64,000 nt of DNA from Rallus limicola. Its lineage: Eukaryota; Chordata; Aves; Gruiformes; Rallidae. The notes under the pieces are model-generated. The model was not told the origin of the DNA and made no database searches. It saw nothing but the letters and a program-made list of their open reading frames with translations. The number at the start of each line of letters is the position of its first letter. Position 1 is the first letter of the stretch. The position numbers and the translations under genes are program-made. The DNA lies in contig JAKCOZ010000008.1 in NCBI GenBank assembly GCA_022605955.1, positions 7,070,001-7,134,000 on the forward strand. Direction: 5' to 3'. Of the stretch, positions 39,135-50,889 are shown piece after piece.

Positions 39135-39234
39135 CAGCAAGGGCTCGGTGACCGAGCAGCTGAGGGGATTTAACCACCTTTTTTCTGGCCTGCACCCACA
39201 GTCAGGAACCTTTGCTCCCCCGTAACCTGTTGCA

Positions 39235-42200
39235 GGCCTGTGACTGTATGCGGCCCTGTGGGAAGATGGGGCTGGGTGAGCTGGAGCCTGACCCCACGCC
39301 ATAGTGGTGCCCCGGGGGTAGGTTGGCAGAGCCAGGGGCTGCAAAGCCATGCCCAGGCACCACCTGGTTGCTGATGCACTTTGGGATCATAACACTAGAC
39401 CGATGCACAAGGGGTTAGTGGGTGATAACAGCCTGGTAGGAAATTAACCCACATCTTGGAGACAGGGTGGCCTTTCTCATTGGTGATGGAAATACCCAAG
39501 AGTGGTCTCTGCTCACAGCTACCCCAGGCGTTCAGTTTCTAGGCTCCTTTTCCCATGTGTAGAGCGTTACAAAAAATAAACTCTGTGTTAGGCTGCACCT
39601 AGAGATGTCTCAAGGAGACGAAGGAAGAAGAAAAGCCATGTGAGAGCATTGCTTCCACCCGTTGGAGGGCAGCAAAGCATGCACGAGCCGCTCCAAACCG
39701 ACTGCTGGCCCAACAGAGCGATCGCAACAATAATAGTAATAAACAGCAAAAATATCCTAGGCTGATTCAGGCTGTGTACTGGTGTGACCACAGGCCACGT
39801 CTTAATTAGAGTTGCAGAAGACTGTTACACAGCCCCAGAGGCTATTGCACTCACCAGAGCCATACAGGCTTTCTGGTTTTTGTCTGCCTCTCCTCACGGA
39901 GGACTGTATGGCTCTGGTTTGATTATCATGGAGAGGAAGATTCAAACAAACAAAAATCAGGGACAAGAGGATGTGTTGAAACAGGGGGGTGTTAGGAAGA
40001 GATGTGTGTGACCTTCAGAGAGAAGAGCCTGTGTGGGTTATCACATAACTATTGAAAAGAAACCTCAACTTGGAAAAACGCTTCCTGAGCCATGATAAGG
40101 TCATAAAATTACTTTTCAAAGAAAAAAGGTAAATAAAAAGCCAGGGGCAGTAAAAACTAGGGACTGAAGTAGTGACTGAGTATCAGACAAGGGAAGGATC
40201 AAACCTACTCTGGAAAATCTGATTCTCTAGCTTTCTTAAGCACAGTAAAGGAAAGGAGAGAGACAGGGCTAATTAATTCCTAGGGACTTTAAAACTCATG
40301 GAACTGGCATCCAAAATGACAAAGCTGGGTTAAAATTATACTTTATATTATTATACTTTGTCTGTGTGATCACAGGGACTGGAAACATACTCTTATGATG
40401 AAGGCTGGAATTTTCCTTCACCTGGTACATGGTTAGGAAAGGAGAAGGAAAGGCATGAAAATACAAAAATGTATTTCTGATGTCATTTCAACTCCTCTTT
40501 GATGACTTGAACCTCAATAAAATAGTCCACAAAGGCATTGCTTCCCTATACTTAATTGTGATGCAAATTCACCCAGTTATCCAGACAGAGCCGTTGTCCC
40601 CTATGACATTCAGATAATCAATCTTCTAAATACCAATTAGGTTTACAAAAAGTCCCAAGAGGGCTACCGTCTAAAAAAGTAAAACCTCCCTTCCTTCAGA
40701 TCTTTAATTTTTTTGCTTGCAAATCTCTAGCAGGTTCAGGTCTTTGTTTTCCCTTTTCTGGCTCTATTTTGATCTGCGAAGTTAAGCCAAATTCTGGCTC
40801 TTAGTGCAGCTTTCTAAGCGATTCTGCCTTAATTTTCCAATTTCATCAATCTTGACCCTGTGAAGCTGAGCTAGAGAGCTTCCTTCATTTTTGCAACCAC
40901 ATGATTTATTTTACTGTTCAGCCTGGACTTCTGACTTGGTCACCACTGAATATGTGGCAATAGGTTTCACTGTATGTTTCAGCACAGTTTGTTTTTTGTT
41001 GTAATGAGAATTAAAACGTGAGATGGGGTTTTAACAGCAACAGCAAGGGCTCCACTCTGTGAGGAAGGGACAGTTAAATAATTTTCCCATGACCTTTGCT
41101 AAAAGAGGCCATAAATGCTGCATGATAGAGAAAATAAAGATAAAAGAAATATAACTCCTTGCATAATGGCCATTTGTACAGTCTCCTTTTGTTAGGGTAC
41201 ATTACGTATACTGTAAACCACAGTGTCATGGACAGATCTTGGTATAAATTGAAAGGATTGAATTGATTTGATTGCAATATGGACCTCAATAATCCCATAA
41301 CTGCATCTTCTGAGTTATATTCAATTTCAGGAGAAGCTGAAGCCAACCTTAGGGGACTAAACTCAAACCTTCCAAAGTTAGTATCAATTTTTGCGTTGGT
41401 TTCTGTCGCTCATATTTTGGATGATCCCCATCTTCAATCTGTTTTGTTGCCTGGCACCTCTAGCACAGAGATCACTTCCATTCTGATCCATAATGAAATG
41501 ATTCCTGCCAGGAAGGTTTCAATCCAGATCTCTGGAATTAGCAAGACTGCTGGGCACAGGAGCAGTATCTTACTCCTGTGCATTTCCTCTTCTTTCTCAT
41601 TTGTCATCTTGGTGTATGCCATCTCCTTAGGGTTATTCAACACCTCTTCATCTATTGCTTGAGATGTACTAGGCTGGAGGAACTATTCAGTAGGCACATG
41701 CAAATTCCCAAATACCATCTGTGGAAATGGGACTGTGCACTGTGAAATGAAAACCTCACAGAGATGTTACAGTCACCATTGCATTAGAGGCTACAGCAGA
41801 ATATCACATCCCATCAAACAGGCTGGTATGTTTTGCAAGATATAGTGCCCTTTCAGCAGTCATATGTAATGTTAAATAGTGATGTTTGAAACACTCCCAC
41901 TGTCTCATCCGTTGGAGACATCTAGAAAGTACAGGCCAGACAAGATCCTATTCAGTCCCTCCTTTGAACAATTCCTGTTCTCAGCATTTAACAGTTTAAA
42001 ACATAGAGAAGATCCCAAAGATTGTGTTTGTGTCATTTCTAATATTATGTTATTTAAGGTTGGTAACAGTAACATGAACATTTTTAGCTCATTGACCAAG
42101 CTGCTACTTTGTCTCAACAAAACCCAAAGCAAACACAGGTAAAACAGATGGAAATAAGGGATGAGAAACAGAATAAGCTCCCATTCATGCTCACCTTCTT

Positions 42201-43340
42201 GATGATGTAGTAAGCAAAGGGCCATGCAATAATACCTTTTTTAAGCAGGAGGAAGAGGAAAGACTTATGACCTGTAGAATTTATAGAGGACATGACAGCT
42301 CCATGGTGAGAAAATGCTGGTGTTCTGGTAAGAAAACAACCATAGCTCCCTCCTGGTCTACATGACAAAAGTTGACAAAATTGGTGGCTGGTCTTCTCTA
42401 CAATTTCATCTGTGAAAGCTCTTTCATAGCAATCTGTCTGGAGAGTAAGAGAATATTATAACTAAATATCTGATTCATACCAAAGTTTTTTACCAGACTT
42501 CCCTGTCACAGTGTCACCATTTTGGTCCTATCACTTGAAAACTCTGCTCAGAATATTCAAGTAAGCAGTCATTTTTGGGAACCTTGATTTTTAAGAAACT
42601 TCATGAGAAGCTTGATTTACAGACAGTGCCTCTCTGAAATTCAGGCTACTGAGGAGTTTCTGGGTTTCTACATGGGTATACGTTGCAAAGCCCAGTCAAG
42701 GACAGGCACACTACACCCTGACACAGCATAATTACCCATCGGGAAGTTTGTTTGGGACAGTGTCATTGCACATCTCTTCAAAAAAAACTCAGGGCATCTC
42801 TACCTATTACAGATAAGTCAAGAAAGATTAATCTGCAGGAGAATGAAGTGGTTTTTTTCTGATTCACCCAAAGAACAACTAATTAAGTCTGAGTCATGGA
42901 GCTTTTACCTGAGAAGGTACAAAGAAAACGAGAACAATCGCGCTATTAGTGCATCACACAGTCCTCGATTTGGGCCAGGATATTAAATTTTGGATTGGAG
43001 CTGGAACCAGGAAGAAAGGGTTGGGTTGTTTTTTTTATGTAGACTGAGCAAATCTGATTTGGATTTGTTGGAAAACAAAAAGCTCAGGAGCTTGTAATAT
43101 ACTTTTAAAAGGAAAAACTTCTCCAAACAGAATCATGGTCCCACAGAGCAATGTTTTTAAGAATTTTAACTTGACAGCAACTTAACCCTGAACGAAAAGC
43201 AAACATTGCTACCATTCAGTCTCCACTTTCTGACTTCCCACTTCTTAGAAGCAGTCGGTTCTGGCGTAATCCAAACCTGCCCTTAGGACATTATCTTAAG
43301 AACCAAGTCTTGCTTAGGAGAAGGCAAACACTTTGACAAA
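39235..43340. other. Intergenic, upstream of CCDC93
   Basis: Apart from the inverted repeat at 39853, this is unique sequence of ordinary composition. The 127-codon plus frame at 41279-41662 has no recognisable domain and is not called. No CpG island or exon was seen. Confidence 0.5.
39853..39918. repeat. 15-bp perfect inverted repeat with 36-base spacer
   Basis: ACCAGAGCCATACAG (39853-39867) is the exact reverse complement of CTGTATGGCTCTGGT (39904-39918). The spacer contains a second small hairpin, TCCTC-ACG-GAGGA (39891-39903), adjoining the right arm. No terminal duplication marks it as a transposon. Confidence 0.95.
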
Positions 43341-43349
43341 TGGTGGAAG

Positions 43350-43364
43350 AGCACCATCTGGTGA
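43350..43364 (-). promoter_or_regulatory. CTCF-like motif (intergenic)
   Basis: The minus strand reads TCACCAGATGGTGCT, two changes from the CTCF core CCASYAGRKGGCRSY. It points the same way as the motif at 33385. Confidence 0.35.
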
Positions 43365-43369
43365 CACCA

Positions 43370-46300
43370 GGCACATCACTATATTCTGCTGCCATCAGAA
43401 AATATACTCGTGGTCCACAAACTGTGATTTGGCTTGTCTCAAGGGGTTTTAGTAAATTTTAATCCATTACTCAGTTATGCATAGGGAGTAGAAGAGTGAA
43501 CTTCCTGAAAACAAATATCTACTGTCCCTTAAATCACTGAGAAGTTCTTGTCATTTGAATCAAACATTTTCTGGATTGTTCTGAGTCATTTCTTTAGGCA
43601 GCTACAGAGCAGATTTTATGGACACCATGAAATGTAGTCCTGGGTTTTATTGCACTGGACATTTCAAGGTTTTTCTGTGTGTGATCCAAGTATTTTCTTA
43701 CAGCATTCAAGAAATTTGGCTTAGCTGTCTTTTCAAAGATTTTCTTCTTTCACAGAAGCAGTTATTAAGAAAAATGAATTACCTTTTGCCATTCTAGCTC
43801 TTCAGAGATAAAGAAAAAGGAGGGATCTTAACATGACTATTATTTGCAAATCATAGCTAATTTCAGCATGAATTGAAGCTGAATATGCTAACAAATAAAA
43901 TACATGATTTTTCTGAGCAATGATTGCACACGTTTCATTAAAGTTCAAGGGCAAATAAATGTGAGTTTAGTTAGGAATTAATAAAAGCAGTTAGTAAGTA
44001 TAATAAGCTTAGACCACAGTCTGGAATTTTAGTCTGCAACGAACTAGTTTCCTAAGGCTGTGGTTTGAGTAAACTCTCTCACACCTCAAAAACTGTGTAA
44101 AACCCCTAAACCTCAGGGAACCTTGCCAAAAATAAGAGAAAAGTCAAGAATGTGGGAACCATGGAAGTTCTTAACTGTTACGTGGGACTCAAGTATATGA
44201 TTCATAAAAAATGTGGTCATATGATTACCAAGCTGTCTCTAAATGTATCATATTAAATCGGTCCACATAATATTGATTTAATCTTTTATTTAATAATAAA
44301 GCATTACATTTCCAAAGTGTAAAGACAATCATGGGAATGTCACCTAGCATAAAACAGTGCAGCACATCTGAATAAGTCTGCACATGGCACTTGATGATCA
44401 TTCTGAAAGAAAAGTGGTATCTCGCTTCCTCTCACCATCTCACAGCAGTGGGATGACAAGTATTCAGCCTGAAGTGCCATCTAAAAGCATTAAGTTTGTT
44501 TCAGTGTTGAACACGCCGTAGTACAGACACCCAACTGGAAAGCCTGCTGGTTTGTGCAGTGAGGAATGTTGAGGAAGGCTGCAGTAGTTGATGAGTCTGA
44601 GAAAAATCACTCTTACTAAACAGTAAATTAGAGAACAAGTCCATTACTGCTCAAAAGAGTGAGGGAGGAAAGTTACATCTCCAAAAGTCTTCCCATTAGT
44701 ACAAGATTTCTAAATCTTTGTAGAGGGCAAGAATTCAAAAATGAGAAGCAAGAGAGACTCAAGTCCTGTTGGGCCAGGTTCTAGGCTCAGCTGTTAAAAA
44801 GCCACCAAGGAGAGTTACACTCACAATGAAAGTTCGTCAAATTCAGTGCACTCTGCAGCTTGGAAGGTGCTGTCTCATGCAGAGGCAATAAGCAACCTTC
44901 ATGATAGCTTTCTGTCTTTTCTGACAGCCAGACCAGATGTCTATTGCTGCCAGAAAGGTGTGTGCTCTTTGTTTACAACTGGGAGTCAACTTCAGTGGGG
45001 GTTCTTGCTTTTGGAGTCAGATCCCTGCAGTTTAGTCTTGCCAAAGATCTCATGTCACGTTTATGTGTTCCAGACAAGCTTGTTTCCTTTCCTGTGTGTC
45101 ACAGAGTAATACTACTGCCATTATCTGCTGCATCTAATGTCAGTCACGTGGCAGCTCGGTTTGGAAACAGCTAAGGATGTATGGTCTAGCTTTTTACTCA
45201 TACCCTGCTTTAGTTGCAGTCACACAGGTAACATCAGCCATCAGTGCCAGCTGCTTTATTTTTTCCCTCACAAGTTCACAAAGCAATCAACTGACTTGAG
45301 CTTGGATCATTTCAAGCTGTTTTGTTGCTAATTAAAGGATGGGTCACTTAGAAAAGAAACCTCCTCTTGGGTTTAGCAGCATTAGTGTTAATAGACAATG
45401 AACATTAAAAATTCAGTCTCCAAAAATAATCAACTCAAATCAGGTGATTTAATATATCTAAGTCATACCAGTATGAAGGTTCTTCTATCTCTTGGGTTTT
45501 TTTGGGGTTTTTTTTTTGGCTTTTGCACCTTTGGAGATTTATTTTCTTTCCAGCAACAACCACAAAATGAAAAAAAAAAAAACCTTTCTTGTTTGTTTCC
45601 TAATTAAAACAGAGACTTTCACCTAATCTCTTGATTCAGAGAGCCAGGCTTTAAACAAACATCCATTATTGCAAAACCCATAATAAAATAGGGAGAATTG
45701 GTGATGCCTTATTACTCAGCTTCACATCCTTTATACAGGGCCACTGAGGACAAAGCTTTACCTCTATGATTGTTAGCACTTTTCTTATCAGTCAACTCAA
45801 AAGCAGCAGTTTGACTGGCTCCAGTGACTGTGTTGGATTTTTTTATAGTTCAAGGCTAATGAGGTCTTTTTGTTGTAGAATTCTCCTAGCTATTCCTCCA
45901 CTGGCTCCAGTAGTTCATATTCTTTTGAGTTTGAAAGGCTGGAAGTAATATGTTTGGAGTTATACTGCAGATCCTCAGAGCATGCCCTCTTATCAGTGAC
46001 TATGCCTTCTAGAAACCGAAGACGAAAGAAGATGCCTTGTGACTTGCATTACTTCTGAAATGAGGAAAGTAGTTCCTACAGGTACACAAACACTTGGGCT
46101 ATGTTGCATCCTGTCCAGTCTAGTTTGTTGTGAATGTCTATTAAAATCACAGCTCATTCACAAAGCAAGCGTAAAAAGCTCCAAAAAGATCTGCTTCCCA
46201 TTGCTGCTGCCCTCTCTCTTGGGATCTGTATTACTTTTGCTTAGTAGATGTGCAACTACATCTTGTCTCCTAAATCTGGCTCTATGTAGGGACTATAACC

Positions 46301-49120
46301 GCTTCCAGCTTCCTTGGCCTTGCTCTTAGAACTTACTGATGCTCCTTTGGCACCCCAGCCCTGGCTGTGATGACCTGTGATGGCACAGATGTGTTGCTTC
46401 TCTTTTTCAGAGTTTTTGTGAACCAAAACGCCATCCTATAAAACGGTCTTTTCCCTGCAGATGGACTTAGCAGCAATTACTTCCTCTCACTTTGGGAGGC
46501 CTGGGGCTGGTGGGGAGCTGAGCGGTGGGCACTGAGCAATGCTATCAATTGGCAGTTCAGTATAATCTGAGTGGAGCAAAAATGACTGAAACAGGTAACT
46601 GCTTCTAAGGGAAAAGTAGTTGCCCCCTTTAATTCAGGGACTGTAACTTCCACAGAGAGAATAATTAACCTTCTACCTTCACTATTGTTCTGCTGAGCTT
46701 AGACACTTCTCAGTCTTCATCACTTTTGGCTAGGCTCTCTCCCTGCTCCCTTTCCACCAGAGGTTTAAAGAAAATTCTGATAATGCTTTTTTTTTTTTGT
46801 CAGTCTCTGCTTCCCGAGCTGCCTGCCTTGTAGTCAGCCCTTCAGCTATACTTCCCTCTCTGTGTAGCAGGAAGATAGCCTGCAATTTTTTTTTCATTGA
46901 GAAAGTAAGATGAAATGAGCTGCATATGCTGTATCAGAACATCAGAACATCACTTCAGGATGCGGCTGCCTTTATTTCAGGAGCTGTAGATGAAGCGAAG
47001 CAGCATGCTTCAGAGCTGCTCAGAGAAAGCAGGTCTGTGCTGATCTGTGCAAGAGAGAAAAAACAAGTCTGCTTTCAGTAAGAAGGGAACTGGGGCTTCC
47101 AAAGCAAGATAGCCAGCAGTGGCTTTCCTGCCATTCCAAGATAGAAGTACCAGTGATTTTCCATGAACTTACCAGCAAAGGCAGGTTTCCAGATGCTGAG
47201 CCAAGAGATTCTGGTTTACAAAAGTCTGCCTGAATATATGCTGGGTGTTTGTGCAAAAGAGTGGATGGATGGTCATAGGAGAACATCCACTTGTTTCATA
47301 GGGGAGACCAAAGGAGAAACATGTGATGGAAGAAGTAGGGCCAGAACAATTATTTTAAATGCTTTATGGAGAAATACAATATAAATAAAAAAACCCTCAC
47401 ATATCTAGCCTTTGACCTTGGTCAGCTCCTTCCCAAGTGTTTTACTTAACTCTTTCATTTTAAGAGCATTTTGTTCCACATCTTATACAGAGGATTTTCA
47501 GGAGATCTGGGCATGAGTATGACTGCTAATATATTCTGTCTGCCAGAACACGCTCCAGTGCAACAGGTAACCCAATGCTGGATAATACTTTTCCATACAA
47601 ATCTGCTTGCCCTGAGGGATGTTGTTCTACTTGGGAACTGGCATGTTTGTGTTCCATTCTGATGCTTTTTTGCTGAATTCCATATCAAATTCACTCCATT
47701 TATAAGGCAAAATCAGATTTTTCTAACTGCCAGGTCTGCACTTAACAGGGTATCTGAATACTGAGCTACATTTTTTCTTCCACATAGTTCATAACTTAGC
47801 TTTCATAGCTATGAGATCAGCACTGAACGGCAATTTTATTGCTAAACCATAAGGGCAGATAGACTGTATCTTGCTTTGTTCACAGCTGTATTGATTATCA
47901 AGCCTTTTAATAATTAAAAAATAAATAATCAAAAAAGCAAGGGGATTGTAGGTGTTGCCATGGGAAAAGAGTTAATACTAGAGTAGTAACTGGCTTCTGT
48001 CAAAAGCCTATACTTGACACTGCAGAGGAAAATTAAATTATTTGTAATAAATGTATAGAACTGTGTAATATCATCATTTACATTTCAAGGTCATCAGATT
48101 ACAACAGTTAGATTAAGCTTCAAATATCAGTTTAGATTGCAGAGTAGTTTTACTGACAGTTAAAGCCTACTGAGGTCAAGGAAGTTTTATATTGCTTTAT
48201 GTTGCTTTATGTTTAAGTCATTGAGTCAAAGCTGTGTAAGAATACATAGGAAGTCATCAAAAATACCATGCTTTTACAGACTTCCTACCTCTAACTGCAT
48301 CCAGCAGAGAGAGAATTTTTTCCACTTTTAACATCTTTTCCCTAATCAAACTCCGATGTTTGAGTTCATAGTCTTTACATATAGCCCTGGTTTTCTGCTG
48401 GATGCAGCCCATCACCCACACCAAGTGTGTTTCTATTTGTTAACTACAGTGAAAATGCCAGCATCAAGTAATTAGACTGGAAGGAGCTACCTGACATACT
48501 GAATGACAAGGGTTGATGATCCATCTGGTCCAGTCCTCTCTGCCTAATAAACTGCTGGTGCTTCCATCGCACAGAACGAGAGATGCTATAATTACTGATT
48601 ACTTTTCAAGCTGCCCTTCTAGGTTCTTCTAAGCTAGGTGAAAAATATGTGATTTTTCCAGGGTCTGTCTGAAGGAGCATAGAGTGATGGTGCTGGGAAA
48701 AAGGAACATGAGGAGGGGCTTTCTCTCCAGAGCAAAGAGTGGAAGGAAGATGCAGAAGGGGAACCGAGCATGGAGAATGAAGGGGTTACTCAGGTTGGCA
48801 CAGCTGGAGTCTTGATGTGCTAAAACGTTCCCTGGGGCAGAGTATAAGCATGGACAGGGCAGCAACAAGCAGCAATCTGTACCAGGTCCAGGCAATTTTA
48901 ACTCTTAATTTAGTAGGAGAATAGCATCTTCTGGTCTGTTAGAGGAACTCCTGGCTGCGGCAGCGGTAGCATAGCGCCTTGTGGGACACAAACCTTGGGG
49001 ACAAATATTTCCCTCCTGCCCTTTCCAGCACACTGAAATGTGTCAGGGTTAGGTTGGAGTGCTGTGGCAAATACCTGGGCACATCCTTGGTTATTTCTCG
49101 TGCCTGCGGTGCAGGTTCCC
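43370..49120. other. Intergenic, no gene recognised
   Basis: A+T-rich sequence with several homopolymer runs (45497-45518, 45567-45581, 46789-46799). The 43780-44010 part has POU/homeodomain-like words such as ATTTGCAAATC and TAATT, and could be regulatory. No coding exon or transposon was recognised. Confidence 0.45.
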
Positions 49121-49127
49121 TTCTAAG

Positions 49128-49142
49128 ACAGCAGATGGCAGT
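49128..49142 (+). promoter_or_regulatory. CTCF-like motif (intergenic)
   Basis: ACAGCAGATGGCAGT matches the CTCF core CCASYAGRKGGCRSY except for the first base. It points away from the two minus-strand motifs to its left. Confidence 0.45.
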
Positions 49143-50016
49143 AAAGTTAAAGAAATGGGGGGAAATAAACCGAGAAATTGTGTGTGTGGCTGCAGAGAGC
49201 TCATAGAGCTCGGTGAATATTCAGACAGCCCAAGGTTCATTCCCAGTGCACAGATCACTACGCTCAGGTGGCAGAAAATATTCATTCATTCATAGCTGTT
49301 TGTAATCCAGGTCATGGGTCTGGGGGATATTTTTGGTCAAGTTTTTGGTCCTAAAACAGTAGAACAGACAGAATCTGTTATCATTTATTTCTTACATCTG
49401 TATTTAAAACCTATGCATAGCTGAACAGATGAGGATGAAGCTCAGTTTCAAGTGAGTAAACTTTTATTATTTATTACATGACTTGTGCTGCATCTGAGAG
49501 AATGAAGATATATCCCCAAGGGTTGCTTTAAAACTTTTATAGTGCCAAGTATTGTTTTTTTAACCTCAAAGAAAAGGGTGGAAAGGGTTAATAAGATCTC
49601 AGCTTAAAGTCACAAGAACAAAGAGACTGAGAGTAAACTTCTACAGCCTTGCATCACCATTTCAATAACTCTTGCTTCTGGTAGAAGGATAGGAGAGGGG
49701 ATGTTTGTTTTCCAGTTTCCATTAGGCAAATGATGGAGATGTCCGTATAGATATTAGATGGCAACTTTAAGTTCCTTGCCAAATTGAAAAGGGATGAAAA
49801 GAGATTAGAGATGACTACGTAATACCATTAATATAATAGTTCCATAGCAGTATCATGAAAAAAATATGCTTGAGGGGTTTGTGACTTCCAATCAGATGCC
49901 TGACCATCAAATAGAGTATCTACTTCTGTTATTTACTGCTCAATGCTCGACCCACTTCAAGAAACCCTGCACAGGTCTCCCTCCATCGCCTACCAAGGTA
50001 ATTATGGTTATGCCAA

Positions 50017-50047
50017 GCACTCAAAGAGTGCCTTGCGTAAGGCACTC
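50017..50047. repeat. Alternating GCACTC/GAGTGC hairpin cluster
   Basis: GAGTGCCTT (50026-50034) pairs with AAGGCACTC (50039-50047) around GCGT. The left arm could instead pair with GCACTC at 50017-50022, so two exclusive hairpins are possible. It lies about 190 bases from the CR1 copy. Confidence 0.9.
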
Positions 50048-50239
50048 AAGGCCAAGATCTTCATATCAAAACCCACTCAAGACATTAAGTAGCTCTGGCT
50101 GAAGGCCTCGATTTTTAACAGTGTTGATCTGAATGTTAACACCATGGCAGCAGAAGGAGAGGAACATTTCTTGTTCTCCTCTTTTGGACTGTTAATACTC
50201 TGCAACACAGACTTGGACTCTGAAGCCCTGGTTCTGCTC

Positions 50240-50884
50240 TTGCAGCTCGGAAGGCAAATGGTATGCTGGGCTCCATCAGGAGAGGGGTGGCCAGCAGGGA
50301 CAGGGAGGTGATTGTCCCTCTCAACTCTGTCCTCCTGAGGCCCCATCTGGAGTCCTGTGTCCAGAGCTGGGGCCCCCAATACAAGAAAGATGTAGAACTG
50401 TTGGAGAGGGTTCAGAGGAGGCCACGAGGATGATTAGAGGGCTGGAACACCTCCCCTACGATGAGAAGCTGAGGGAGCTGGGCTCGTTCAGCCTGGAGAA
50501 GAGAAGGCTGCAGCGGGACCTCATTGCAGCCTTCCAGTACCTGAAGGGAGCATACAAACAGGAGGGGAATCAACTTTTTAAAAGGGTAGAAAGTGGCAGG
50601 ACAAGGGGGAATGGACTAAAGCTAAAGGAGGTAAGGTTCAGATTAGATATTAGGGGGAAGTTTTTCACAGAGAGAGTGGTGAGGTGCTGGAAGGGGCTGC
50701 CCAGAGAGGTGGTGGATGCCCTGTCCCTGCAAGTGTTCAAGGCCAGGTTGGCTGGGGCCCTGGGCAACCTTGTATAGATCTGGCCTGAGGTTGGTGTCCC
50801 TGCCTGTGGCAGGGGGGGTGGAGCTCTATCATCCTTGGTGTCCCTTCCAACCCATGCCATTCTGTGATTCTGTAATTCTGTGAT
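50240..50884 (+). mobile_element. CR1 LINE 3' fragment (intergenic)
   Basis: About 645 bases beginning near GGAAGGCAAATGGTATGCTG and ending in CCCTTCCAACCCATGCC followed by three ATTCTGTGA-like units. The reading frame at 50430-50777 is still open and gives the ORF2 C-terminus, including GLEHLPYDEKLRELGSFSLE and CWKGLPREVVDALSLQVFK. The element is 5'-truncated, lacks the reverse transcriptase core and cannot move on its own. Confidence 0.95.
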
Positions 50885-50889
50885 AAGGC

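Noticed and set aside
38115..39225. Several long open frames on both strands in the CpG island
   Set aside because: High G+C makes stops rare. The residues are low-complexity Pro/Gly/Arg/Ala and match no family; only the 14-codon first exon of CCDC93 is supported.
41279..41662. 127-codon plus-strand open frame with hydrophobic segments
   Set aside because: No recognisable family, no flanking splice signals or promoter, and a length possible by chance in 25 kb of intergenic DNA.
48462..48560. Possible CR1-like fragment (GATGATCCATCTGGTCCAGTCC)
   Set aside because: It resembles the CR1 phrase GATCATCTAGTCCAACC only loosely, and the flanks show no CR1 tail.
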